This document shows, piece after piece, positions 27,390 through 35,359 of a DNA stretch of 41,576 nucleotides. Source of the DNA: a bacterium (GTDB lineage Bacteria > SZUA-79 > Acidulodesulfobacterales > Acidulodesulfobacteraceae). Location: the NCBI GenBank assembly GCA_021784835.1, contig JAJYHI010000125.1:1-41576 (forward strand), read 5' to 3'. Position 1 is the stretch's first letter; each line of letters begins with the position of its first letter. The notes under the pieces were generated by a model. That model saw only the letters and a list, made by a program, of their open reading frames with translations. It had not been told where the DNA came from and made no database searches. The translations under genes were made by a program, and so were the position numbers.

Positions 27390-28868
27390 ATGGAAAGTTT
27401 TGACGTATGTATTATCGGAGGCGGTCCCGCCGGATATGTCGGCGCGTTAAAGTCGGCTATAAACGGCCTGTCCGTCGCAATAGTCGAAAAGGAAAGGTTC
27501 GGCGGAACATGTCTGAACAGGGGATGTATACCGACGAAAGTAATATATTCAAAGGCAAAATATCTGAGCAGGCTTAAAAAACCGGAATACGGTTTTTCTA
27601 TAAGCGGATTTAATTTTAATTACGAAGAAATAATAAATTATAAGGACAGAGTTGTTTTAAATCTTACGGACGGAGTGGAAAAACTTTTAAAAGCAAGAAA
27701 AGTTAATATCTATTACGGAACCGGTAAAATTGCCGGCAAAGACGGCGGCGGCGGCGGGTTTTATATTAACATTGCTTCTGATGAAGAAGCGGAAAATCAA
27801 ATTTTTGCAAGAAACGTCATTATAGCTACCGGTTCTTCCCCTCTGATGTTCGGGGCGTTCAATATAAACCACGAAAATATAATAACTTCCGACGAAGCGC
27901 TTTCTTTGACCGAAATACCCGAATCTCTGGTTATAATAGGAGCAGGCGTTATAGGATGCGAATTCGCCAATATTTTTTCTGAATTTGGAGCCGAGGTCAG
28001 AATGATAGAGCTCTTGCCTTCCATACTTTCCACGGAAGACAAAGAAATTTCCCGCTTTATCCATAAAAATTTTAAGTCCCGAGGCATAAATATAATGACC
28101 GGAACGGAAGTCGACAGCATTAAAAGCGTCGCTCCTTTGAATTTTAAGGCAGGCGAAAACGGCGGACATAAAAATAAAAACGCAAAAAGTGGGGCGGAAG
28201 TCGTTTTAAAAACCGGAGAAAAATTTGAAGCGGAAATGGTGCTTGTTTCCATAGGAAGAAAATTAAATACCGCAGGTCTTGGGCTGGAAGAAATCGGCGT
28301 GAAAATTGACGGCAGGGGGAAAATAGAAACGGATATTCATAACGAAACAACCGTTAAGGGCGTTTATGCGTGCGGCGATATAATAGACGGACCGATGCTG
28401 GCGCATAAAGCATCGTACGACGGAATTCTGGCGGCGGACAATATTGCCGGAAAAGTCAGGGAAAAAGATTACGGAGTGCTTCCGTGGTCCGTTTATACGA
28501 ATCCCCCAATAGGGACGGTGGGTTTAAAGGAAGGAGATGCAGGACTCTCCGAAATATCCTATAATGCCGGCAGATTTTCATACGCCGCAAGCGGAATGGC
28601 TCTGGCCATGGAAGAGTCCGACGGCTTTTTAAAGATAATCGCCGAAGAGAAAACAAAAAAAATTCTAGGAGCCACGGGAATCGGCGCGGACATTCCGGAA
28701 CTTATTGCAGAAATAGCGTCATATATGCACTTCGGCGGAACGGTTTTCGATATAGAAGCGACTATACACTCGCATCCGACTCTTTCGGAAATAGTTCCAG
28801 AATCCGCTCTAGATTCAATCGGAGAAGCTATTCACAAGGTGAATCCTAAAAAGGCGAAAAAAGGTTAA
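27390..28868 (+). CDS. lpdA: Dihydrolipoyl dehydrogenase
   Basis: FAD enzyme that reoxidises protein-bound dihydrolipoamide with NAD. FAD motif G-G-G-P-A-G-Y at 10-16, redox cysteines Cys41 and Cys46 in G-G-T-C-L-N-R-G-C, NAD motif I-G-A-G-V-I-G-C-E-F near 185-195, second FAD motif Y-A-C-G-D near 328-332, and the catalytic His462-Glu467 pair in H-S-H-P-T-L-S-E. A short Gly/Lys/Asn-rich insertion (G-G-H-K-N-K-N-A near 256-263) makes it 492 residues. No E1/E2 dehydrogenase genes are adjacent; in this window its possible clients are the two lipoyl carriers at 9-10 kb. Confidence 0.94.
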   Translation: MESFDVCIIGGGPAGYVGALKSAINGLSVAIVEKERFGGTCLNRGCIPTKVIYSKAKYLSRLKKPEYGFSISGFNFNYEEIINYKDRVVLNLTDGVEKLLKARKVNIYYGTGKIAGKDGGGGGFYINIASDEEAENQIFARNVIIATGSSPLMFGAFNINHENIITSDEALSLTEIPESLVIIGAGVIGCEFANIFSEFGAEVRMIELLPSILSTEDKEISRFIHKNFKSRGINIMTGTEVDSIKSVAPLNFKAGENGGHKNKNAKSGAEVVLKTGEKFEAEMVLVSIGRKLNTAGLGLEEIGVKIDGRGKIETDIHNETTVKGVYACGDIIDGPMLAHKASYDGILAADNIAGKVREKDYGVLPWSVYTNPPIGTVGLKEGDAGLSEISYNAGRFSYAASGMALAMEESDGFLKIIAEEKTKKILGATGIGADIPELIAEIASYMHFGGTVFDIEATIHSHPTLSEIVPESALDSIGEAIHKVNPKKAKKG

Positions 28869-28966
28869 AGCATATCGCAATAAATATAAAATATAAAATA
28901 TAAAAAGCAAAAAGACAAAAGACAAAAATATTTAATATTAAATATAAAAGATAAAAGGAAATATTC

Positions 28967-30196
28967 ATGGCTTTGATAGTGCAAAAATTCGGCGGAACTT
29001 CCATGGGCAGCATAGAAAGAATCAGGCAGGTTGCAGGCCGCGTAATAAACGAAAAATTATGCGGGAACGGCGTGGTAGTAGTGGTAAGCGCCATGAGCGG
29101 GGAAACAAACAGGCTTTTAGAGCTTGCGGCCAAAATAGGCGGTAAACAGGACGATATGGAAACTGATTTAATTATTTCAAGCGGGGAGCAAATAAGTTCC
29201 GGCCTCCTTTCTTTGGCATTAAGAAATGAAGGTTTTGACGCCGTTCCTCTTTTAGGCCATCAGGTTAGAATAACAACCGACGAATCTTACGGAAAGGCTA
29301 GAATATCGTCTATAGACGCAGAAAATATACATAAAATGCTTAGAAAAGGAAAAATTGTCGTAATAGCAGGTTTTCAAGGAATCGATTCAAACGGTTTCAT
29401 TACCACCCTTGGAAGGGGCGGTTCCGATACCACGGCCGTTGCGGTGGCGGCGGCGGTCAATGCCGACAGGTGCGATATATATACGGATGTTGACGGCGTT
29501 TATACGGCGGACCCTAATATCGTTCCGGAAGCAAGGCGTTTGGATGTGGCATATTTCGACGAGATGATAGAAATGTCCAGTCTCGGCGCAAAGGTTCTAC
29601 AGATAAGGTCGGTTGAATTTGCCATGAAATACGGAGTAAATTTATTCGTAAAATCTACGTTTTCCGAAGGGAAAGGAACGCAAATAAAATTTTTAGGAGA
29701 CGAAAAAAATATGGAAGAATTGCAGGTGTCGAGCGTTGCGTGCGATAAAGACGAAGCCAAAATATCTATAAGAGGCATTCCCGATAAACCGGGAATTGCT
29801 GCTAAGATTTTCTCGAGAATATCAGATGTCAATATAATAGTGGATATGATTATCCAAAATATATCCGTGGAAGGGCAAACAGACCTCACTTTTACAGTAT
29901 CAAAAAAAGATTTGAAAAAAGCCATAGAAATAACCGGCGAACTTGCAAAAGAACTTAACGCAAAAGAAGTAATCAGCGACGATAAAATTGCCAAAATTTC
30001 GGTTATAGGCGTCGGAATGCGCAACCATTACGGAACCGCTTCAACCATGTTTTCAGTTTTATCGAGAGAAAATATAAATATAATGATGATTTCCACTTCG
30101 GAAATAAAAATATCCTGCGTTATAGATTCTAAATATGCAGAACTTGCTACAAGGATACTTCACGATGCTTTCAATTTAGGGAAAATTAACGATTAG
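28967..30196 (+). CDS. lysC: Aspartate kinase
   Basis: First step from aspartate to lysine, methionine, threonine and isoleucine. The N-terminus V-Q-K-F-G-G-T-S-M-G (5-14) is the kinase signature; T-T-L-G-R-G-G-S-D-T-T-A lies near 145-156 and the Y-T-D-V-D-G-V-Y-T-A-D-P motif near 171-182. Two ACT domains follow from about 265 to the end, for feedback by amino acids. Length of 409 fits the alpha form. AAAGG precedes ATG. It is adjacent to cimA, so both feed isoleucine and related amino acid supply. Confidence 0.96.
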   Translation: MALIVQKFGGTSMGSIERIRQVAGRVINEKLCGNGVVVVVSAMSGETNRLLELAAKIGGKQDDMETDLIISSGEQISSGLLSLALRNEGFDAVPLLGHQVRITTDESYGKARISSIDAENIHKMLRKGKIVVIAGFQGIDSNGFITTLGRGGSDTTAVAVAAAVNADRCDIYTDVDGVYTADPNIVPEARRLDVAYFDEMIEMSSLGAKVLQIRSVEFAMKYGVNLFVKSTFSEGKGTQIKFLGDEKNMEELQVSSVACDKDEAKISIRGIPDKPGIAAKIFSRISDVNIIVDMIIQNISVEGQTDLTFTVSKKDLKKAIEITGELAKELNAKEVISDDKIAKISVIGVGMRNHYGTASTMFSVLSRENINIMMISTSEIKISCVIDSKYAELATRILHDAFNLGKIND

Positions 30197-30273
30197 CATA
30201 ATTAAAATCCCGTAATTAATTAATAAATATACAATATAAATAGAACGAAGTTCATTGTTCTGCTATTAAAAAT

Positions 30274-31872
30274 ATGGCCAAAGATTTTGTAGAGATTTAT
30301 GACACGACCTTAAGGGATGGAACGCAGGGGGAAGGGTTTTCTCTTTCTATCGACGACAAATTAACCATAACCGGCATACTGGACGAGCTCGGCATACATT
30401 TTATAGAAGGTGGATTCCCGGCTTCTAACCCTAAGGATAAAAAGTTTTTCGAATACGCATATAAAAAACCTCTGAAAAATTCAAAATTAGTTGCATTCGG
30501 AAGCACGAGAAAAAAAAATTTAAAGGCAAAAGACGATGCCGGACTTAAAGCGCTAATCGAAACAGATGCCGATTTAGTCACAATTTTCGGAAAATCTTGG
30601 GACATGCATGTAGAAAACATTTTAAAAGTATCGTTGAACGAAAATTTAGACATCATTGCGGATTCGATAAATTTTCTAAAAAACGAGGGAAAAAACGTTT
30701 TTTTCGATGCGGAACATTTTTTCGACGGATTTAAAAACAATGAAGATTATGCGGTCAAAACTATCCGCATAGCATTGCAGGCCGGAGCGGATAAAGTTGT
30801 TTTGTGCGATACCAACGGAGGTTCTCTGCCTCATGAAATCGGTCGAGTATTTGAAAGACTTAAGACGCATCATGCTTTAAAATTAAGCAGGCTTGGAATT
30901 CATACGCATAACGATACGGATTGCGCGGTGGCAAATACTATTGCGGCTGTTTGGGGAGGGATAAGGCATATTCAGGGAACCATAAACGGTTACGGCGAAA
31001 GAACCGGAAACGCGAATCTTTCTTCTATTATTCCAAACATAGAACTGAAAATGGGATTTAGGACCGTAGGGGTAAAAAGGCTGAAAAATCTGCTTAAAGT
31101 CAGCAGGTTAATAGATGAAATATCCAACAATACGCCCTCCAAAAATATGCCTTACGTAGGGGAAAGCGCTTTTGCCCATAAGGCGGGTCTTCATGCCAAT
31201 GCCGTTTTAAAAAATCCTTCGTCTTACGAACATATAAATCCGGAATCCGTAGGAAACGGCAGAAGATTTTTAATATCAGATTTATCCGGCAAAAGTAATA
31301 TAGAAGCGAAAGCAAAAGAACTCGGTTTGGATTTGGGCAAACTTTCTATCTCCGAAGAAACCGACCTCTTAAATAAAATAAAAGAACTTGAAACTTTAGG
31401 ATTTAACTTTGAAAGCGCGGACGGTTCATTCAAAATATTATTGAATAAATATTCATCGCCGGATTACAAAAACAAAGAATATTTCAAACTGCTTACGTTC
31501 AGGGTGAATATCGAAAAAACCTGCGATAAAAATATATTCAGTGAAGCGGTCGTCATGATAGACGTTAACGGCAAAACCGAACATGCGGTCGCCGCAGGAG
31601 ACGGTCCCGTAAATGCTTTAGACAAGGCTCTAAGGAAAGCTCTGATAAAATTTTATCCGATTCTGAACTATATGAGGCTGACCGATTTTAAAGTAAGGGT
31701 CATCAGTAACAGGGCGAAATCGGGAACGGCTTCTTATGTAAGGGTGCTAATCGAATCTTCGGATAAAGAAGAAAAATGGACCACGCTAGGAGTGTCGGAA
31801 AACATAATAGAGGCGTCTTATATGGCACTTGCCGACAGTATAAGATATAAATTAGATAAAGAAAGAATTTAA
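30274..31872 (+). CDS. cimA: (R)-citramalate synthase
   Basis: Condenses pyruvate and acetyl-CoA to citramalate, giving a threonine-independent route to 2-oxobutyrate and isoleucine. HMGL-like barrel with Y-D-T-T-L-R-D-G-T-Q-G near 8-18, G-G-F-P-A-S-N-P-K-D near 46-55 as in CimA, metal ligands H-T-H-N-D near 211-215, and a C-terminal LeuA-dimer type regulatory domain from about 400. Length of 532 matches the CimA form and is longer than most LeuA. No ribosome site is visible before ATG. It follows lysC after 77 bases. Confidence 0.94.
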   Translation: MAKDFVEIYDTTLRDGTQGEGFSLSIDDKLTITGILDELGIHFIEGGFPASNPKDKKFFEYAYKKPLKNSKLVAFGSTRKKNLKAKDDAGLKALIETDADLVTIFGKSWDMHVENILKVSLNENLDIIADSINFLKNEGKNVFFDAEHFFDGFKNNEDYAVKTIRIALQAGADKVVLCDTNGGSLPHEIGRVFERLKTHHALKLSRLGIHTHNDTDCAVANTIAAVWGGIRHIQGTINGYGERTGNANLSSIIPNIELKMGFRTVGVKRLKNLLKVSRLIDEISNNTPSKNMPYVGESAFAHKAGLHANAVLKNPSSYEHINPESVGNGRRFLISDLSGKSNIEAKAKELGLDLGKLSISEETDLLNKIKELETLGFNFESADGSFKILLNKYSSPDYKNKEYFKLLTFRVNIEKTCDKNIFSEAVVMIDVNGKTEHAVAAGDGPVNALDKALRKALIKFYPILNYMRLTDFKVRVISNRAKSGTASYVRVLIESSDKEEKWTTLGVSENIIEASYMALADSIRYKLDKERI

Positions 31873-31892
31873 AAAAGTTAATTAAATAAAAA

Positions 31893-31925
31893 CGGCCGCA
31901 AGCGGCTACGAATAGCCGGAGGCCG
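31893..31925 (+). promoter_or_regulatory. Nested hairpin before the Yip1 gene
   Basis: Outer arms CGGCC (31893-31897) and GGCCG (31921-31925) enclose an inner stem CGGCTA/TAGCCG (31903-31908, 31913-31918) with a CGAA loop. The structure ends at the GGAGGG ribosome site of the next gene. It could limit translation or partly terminate readthrough from cimA; no T-run follows. Confidence 0.4.
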
Positions 31926-31941
31926 GAGGGATACACATATA

Positions 31942-32619
31942 ATGGCGGATTTCGACGACATAAAAGAAACAGGATTTTTCAAGGGGTTATTTTCTACGTG
32001 GAAGGAATCTCTCTTTCATCCCGAAGTATTTTATAAAAAATTAAATTTAAGCGACACGGATACCGCCGATAAAATGGATAAAATGGGGCATGAGGAAGGG
32101 CAGGAGATTTTGCGTCCTTATTTTTATGCAATAATATTTACGTATATAAATTTAGTATTTTCTTTTTTTTGGGAAGTAATATTTTTTAAGATAGGTTTCT
32201 ATAAAAATTATGCTATTTTGCCTAAAATCCCGCTCTTTTTTGCCGACAAAAATTCTATCGATTTATATATAATAACAGGGATTATCTTGCTTTTATTGCT
32301 CTTAGGGATATTATACACGGTTTTTTTAGCGCTTTTAACCGCCATAGTGCACGGATTCGTAATGTTTATGGGCGGCAAAAGCGGAGTAAAGAATACGTTC
32401 AGAGTAATCGCCTATGCTTCAGGCGTGGGAATCTTTTCCATATTTCCAATATTCGGATACAATATATCGGCGGCATGGTTTGCGGCTTTATTGATAATTG
32501 GAATCAAGGAAACGAATGGTCTTTCGACGCCAAGGTCTATTTTATCCATACTTCTGCCGTTTATTTTTGTTTCGATGTTATTAGTAATATTTTTTATGAA
32601 AATTATTATCGCAAGATAG
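31942..32619 (+). CDS. Yip1 family integral membrane protein
   Basis: 225 residues. A polar N-terminus of about 55 residues contains F-K-G-L-F-S-T-W and F-H-P-E-V-F-Y, typical of bacterial Yip1-domain proteins, which start with such a stretch before the membrane part. About five hydrophobic segments follow: near 62-85, 113-150 (long, probably two), 155-190 and 200-222. Function of bacterial members is unknown. The stop lies inside a 26-bp perfect palindrome shared with the end of the convergent fba gene. Confidence 0.8.
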   Translation: MADFDDIKETGFFKGLFSTWKESLFHPEVFYKKLNLSDTDTADKMDKMGHEEGQEILRPYFYAIIFTYINLVFSFFWEVIFFKIGFYKNYAILPKIPLFFADKNSIDLYIITGIILLLLLLGILYTVFLALLTAIVHGFVMFMGGKSGVKNTFRVIAYASGVGIFSIFPIFGYNISAAWFAALLIIGIKETNGLSTPRSILSILLPFIFVSMLLVIFFMKIIIAR

Positions 32620-32632
32620 CTATCTTGCGATA
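32607..32632. terminator. 26-bp perfect palindrome between convergent genes
   Basis: A perfect dyad of 13 bases per arm (each begins TATCGCAAGATAG) with its centre between 32619 and 32620. It spans the stop of the Yip1 gene and ends eight bases before the last codon of fba. In RNA it would fold as a stem of about 11 bp with a four-base loop in either direction. No T-run follows, so it may be a bidirectional, factor-assisted terminator or a 3' stabiliser. Confidence 0.55.
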
Positions 32633-32639
32633 GCCGCCT

Positions 32640-33566
32640 TTAAATTTTACCGGAAGAACCAAGAACTCTCATTCTTTCCCTTATAACTTCTATAACATAA
32701 TCTCTGGCCGGACCGAAAATTTTTCTCGGGTCGATTTGAGATTTATCTTTTGCAATGCTTTCTCTTACCCTTGCAAGAAAAGAAATCCGCAGGTCCGTAT
32801 CGGTATTTACTTTATTGATTCCAAATTTAATCGCCTCTTTCAGCACGTCGAACGGAACACCTTTGGCACCCTTTAAATCTCCGCCGAATTCTTCGAATTT
32901 TTTTGAAGCGGCTTCGGGAACCGATGAAGCGCCGTGAAGGACAAGAGGAATACCGGTTAATTCTTTAACTTTTTTTAAACGTTCGAAGTCTAGTTTGGCT
33001 TCGCCTTTAAATTTGAATGCGCCGTGCGAAGTTCCGATTGCCGGAGCGAGGAAATCTATGCCTGATGACGCGACGAAATCTTTTGCTTCGTCGGGATTAA
33101 CGAGAACAGCGTCTCTTTCGGCAACCGATACATGCTCTTCGACGCCCTGAAGCCTGCCTAGCTCCGCTTCCACGGAAATTCCTAAGGGATGGCAGAGGCT
33201 GACAGCCTGCTTGGTGATTTTAAGGTTTTCTTCGTAAGGAAAGTGTGACGCGTCTATCATGACGGAAGTAAAGCCGGCTTTTACCGCAGTCATTACGGCG
33301 TTCAGGTTTGAACCGTGGTCGAGGTGGAGAGCCGCCGGAATTTCAGGATAGGAGTCCGAAAGAGTTTTTACCATCGAATGAAGCATTTCCGGACCGGCAT
33401 ATTTTATGGCGCCTTCGCTTGCGGCAATAATTATAGGAGATTTTTCGAACGAGGCGGCGGAAAATACCGCCTGCAAAAATTCCATATTATTCACGTTAAA
33501 GGCTCCAACGGCGTAACCGTTTTTGTTTGCATCGTCAAGTATAATTTTAGCGGATACCAAAGGCAT
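32640..33566 (-). CDS. fba: Class II fructose-bisphosphate aldolase
   Basis: Zinc-dependent aldolase of glycolysis and gluconeogenesis. H-L-D-H-G at 81-85 holds catalytic Asp83 and zinc ligand His84; Glu134, His181 (G-T-S-H-G-A-F) and His211 (V-L-H-G-A-S) complete the metal and phosphate site. N-T-D-T-D near the C-terminus is typical. Length of 308 fits the GatY/KbaY-like short form, so tagatose-bisphosphate activity cannot be excluded. GGAGG lies seven bases before ATG on the minus strand. Convergent to the Yip1 gene and the last core gene before the island. Confidence 0.94.
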   Translation of the reverse strand: MPLVSAKIILDDANKNGYAVGAFNVNNMEFLQAVFSAASFEKSPIIIAASEGAIKYAGPEMLHSMVKTLSDSYPEIPAALHLDHGSNLNAVMTAVKAGFTSVMIDASHFPYEENLKITKQAVSLCHPLGISVEAELGRLQGVEEHVSVAERDAVLVNPDEAKDFVASSGIDFLAPAIGTSHGAFKFKGEAKLDFERLKKVKELTGIPLVLHGASSVPEAASKKFEEFGGDLKGAKGVPFDVLKEAIKFGINKVNTDTDLRISFLARVRESIAKDKSQIDPRKIFGPARDYVIEVIRERMRVLGSSGKI

Positions 33567-33808
33567 TTTATTCCTCCTATAATATAAAGTAATATTATAT
33601 AAATTATATAATTATAAAAAAGACTGAATATAAAATTGAATAATCGATGAACCGATTATCAAATGTAAACAAACATAAACATAAGAAATTAAAATGAAGC
33701 CTGAATTTATTTAATATATATATAATATAGCCAGACGTTTAAATCAATCCCTATTGTAAATTATACAACCGATATTTAGAATAATAAAGGTTTTTCACTT
33801 ATTTGCGT

Positions 33809-33875
33809 ATTCCGTTCTAACTGGACGGCTTTTCCGTTTTTAACTGGACACCCATTCCGGAAATTACTGGACGGG
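33809..33875 (-). repeat. Solo IS21-type end: three 23-bp-spaced repeats
   Basis: The octamer [AT]ACTGGAC occurs at 33819, 33842 and 33865, exactly 23 bases apart, with TTCCG blocks between. On the minus strand the unit reads GTCCAGTT then AACGGAA. The order GGAATGGGTGT-x-C-x-x-TTAA-x-AACGGAA is nearly the same as at 41331-41361, with the differing bases being transitions. No transposase lies next to it, so it looks like the remnant end of an insertion sequence. The rest of 33567-34057 is AT-rich, with only the tRNA promoter seen. Confidence 0.5.
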
Positions 33876-33979
33876 TTAATCCCTTCTTTTTTATATAATA
33901 TCGTTAGTTTTATGTCAATATGAAAATTTCAATATGTATAGGCTCAATTTATATAGGTTTAAGATGCCGATTTTTATTA

Positions 33980-34009
33980 TTGACTTAAAATATTAAATTG
34001 TAGTATTAT
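33980..34009 (+). promoter_or_regulatory. Promoter of tRNA-Ala
   Basis: TTGACT (33980-33985) and TATTAT (34004-34009) with an 18-base spacer, about 49 bases before the tRNA. The -10 region shares the 15-mer AAATTGTAGTATTAT with the lipoyl-module promoter at 9064-9078. Confidence 0.55.
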
Positions 34010-34057
34010 TATTAACGTAAACTAATACTTTCCTTAAATATATATCATAGTTATTAT

Positions 34058-34133
34058 GGGGCTGTAGCTCAGTTGGCAGAGCGCTTGCATGGCATGCAAG
34101 AGGTCGTCGGTTCGACCCCGATCAGCTCCACCA
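34058..34133 (+). tRNA. tRNA-Ala (anticodon GGC)
   Basis: A 76-base cloverleaf including encoded CCA. The acceptor stem GGGGCTG pairs with CAGCTCC and contains the G3:U70 pair that identifies alanine tRNAs. The anticodon stem is CTTGC/GCAAG around loop ATGGCAT, giving anticodon GGC for GCC codons. The T arm contains GGTTCGACCCC. An integrase gene starts 123 bases downstream, so the 3' end of this tRNA is the likely attachment site of the island. Confidence 0.96.
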
Positions 34134-34256
34134 TTAAAAACCGCAGTAAATAAGCCTTTTCAGTAAATAATCCTACTTGACATATTTCTTAAATTTTACT
34201 AAAATTTAGGTAAATTTAACGAAATTTGGATACAAAAACGGATACATGGATACAAT

Positions 34257-35330
34257 ATGAATATTTATAAAAGGGGCGATATTTACTGGGTTAAATTCAG
34301 GCTCGATAATAAATTATATCAACATTCTTGTAAAACAAAAGATAAAGAAACCGCCCAAGAAATAGCTTCGGCAATTTACGCGGATACAATACGGGACAGA
34401 TTTAATATACCGGTTAAACATACCGTAGAACATACCTTTGAAAAAACTTTTCAAGAATATTTAGAAAATCAGGCTACGGCAAAGGCGACTAAAGACGTCC
34501 GCAGGTTTGTATCAAGCCATTTTATTGATTACTTTAAGAGTAAATCGATAAATCAAATAAGTTTATCCGATATTGAAAAATATCAGCTTATAAGAAAACT
34601 TGAGATATTAAACTTGCCGAAAAATATCAGCAAAAGAGAACAGGATATAACCTTTAGGCTTGTTAATATTGAAATTGCTACGCTTTCTAATTTTTTCAAT
34701 TGCTGCGTCAAAAATAATTATATAGATAAGAACCCTTGCACCGACATTAAGAAACTTAACGAATTATCCCGCCTTAAAACCTTATCCGATGAGGATATAA
34801 ATAAGCTTATAGCAGGCGCTACGAATAAACTGACAAAAGATTTAATAACGTTCCTGATTTATACCGGCTGCCGCAAAGGCGAAGCTCTTAATCTTAAATG
34901 GGACGACGTGGACTTGCAGAACGATGTAATAGCCATAAAAGGGACTAAGACGAAGTATGATAGGTATATTCCTATATCAAAGCCGTTAAAAGAGCTTATA
35001 GGCGGGATTAAAAAGAAAGACGACTGTTCCTATGTCTTTAATAACAACGGGGCTAAAATTGGCGACTTTAAGCGTTCTTTCCATACCGCCTGCAAGAACG
35101 CCGGATTGAAAGATTTAAGAATACACGACTTACGGCACGTATTCGCCTCCAAAATGGTTATGAACGGCACTTCGCTTTATATTACCGGCGAATTGTTAGG
35201 GCATAGGACGACCCAGATGACAAAAAGATACAGCCATTTAGTGCCGGAAACTTTGAGAAAAGCGGTTGACGATGTGTGGGGAGATAAAGGGTCTAAAGGA
35301 TTGCTTACAAAACAATTGTCAAATCCCTAA
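34257..35330 (+). CDS. Tyrosine recombinase (phage-type integrase)
   Basis: 357 residues. Arm/core-binding domain at about 60-180, catalytic domain from about 190. The full set of active residues is seen: Arg206 in G-C-R-K-G-E-A, His290 and Arg293 in H-D-L-R-H, His316 in L-L-G-H-R, and nucleophile Tyr325 in K-R-Y-S-H-L. It lies just after tRNA-Ala and reads away from it, the usual place for an island integrase. ATG at 34257 overlaps an ATAC-rich leader without a clear ribosome site. It appears intact. No second copy of the tRNA 3' end was found to 41576, so the far border must be outside or lost. Confidence 0.93.
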   Translation: MNIYKRGDIYWVKFRLDNKLYQHSCKTKDKETAQEIASAIYADTIRDRFNIPVKHTVEHTFEKTFQEYLENQATAKATKDVRRFVSSHFIDYFKSKSINQISLSDIEKYQLIRKLEILNLPKNISKREQDITFRLVNIEIATLSNFFNCCVKNNYIDKNPCTDIKKLNELSRLKTLSDEDINKLIAGATNKLTKDLITFLIYTGCRKGEALNLKWDDVDLQNDVIAIKGTKTKYDRYIPISKPLKELIGGIKKKDDCSYVFNNNGAKIGDFKRSFHTACKNAGLKDLRIHDLRHVFASKMVMNGTSLYITGELLGHRTTQMTKRYSHLVPETLRKAVDDVWGDKGSKGLLTKQLSNP

Positions 35331-35359
35331 TATTAATTATATAATTTAATGAATAAAAT

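Noticed and set aside
28928..28945. 18-bp perfect palindrome ATATTTAATATTAAATAT before lysC
   Set aside because: It is made only of A and T within a nearly pure A/T leader, where such palindromes arise easily; not enough for an operator call.
28869..28966. Lysine riboswitch before lysC
   Set aside because: The 98-base leader is low-complexity A/T and far too short and unstructured for the lysine aptamer.
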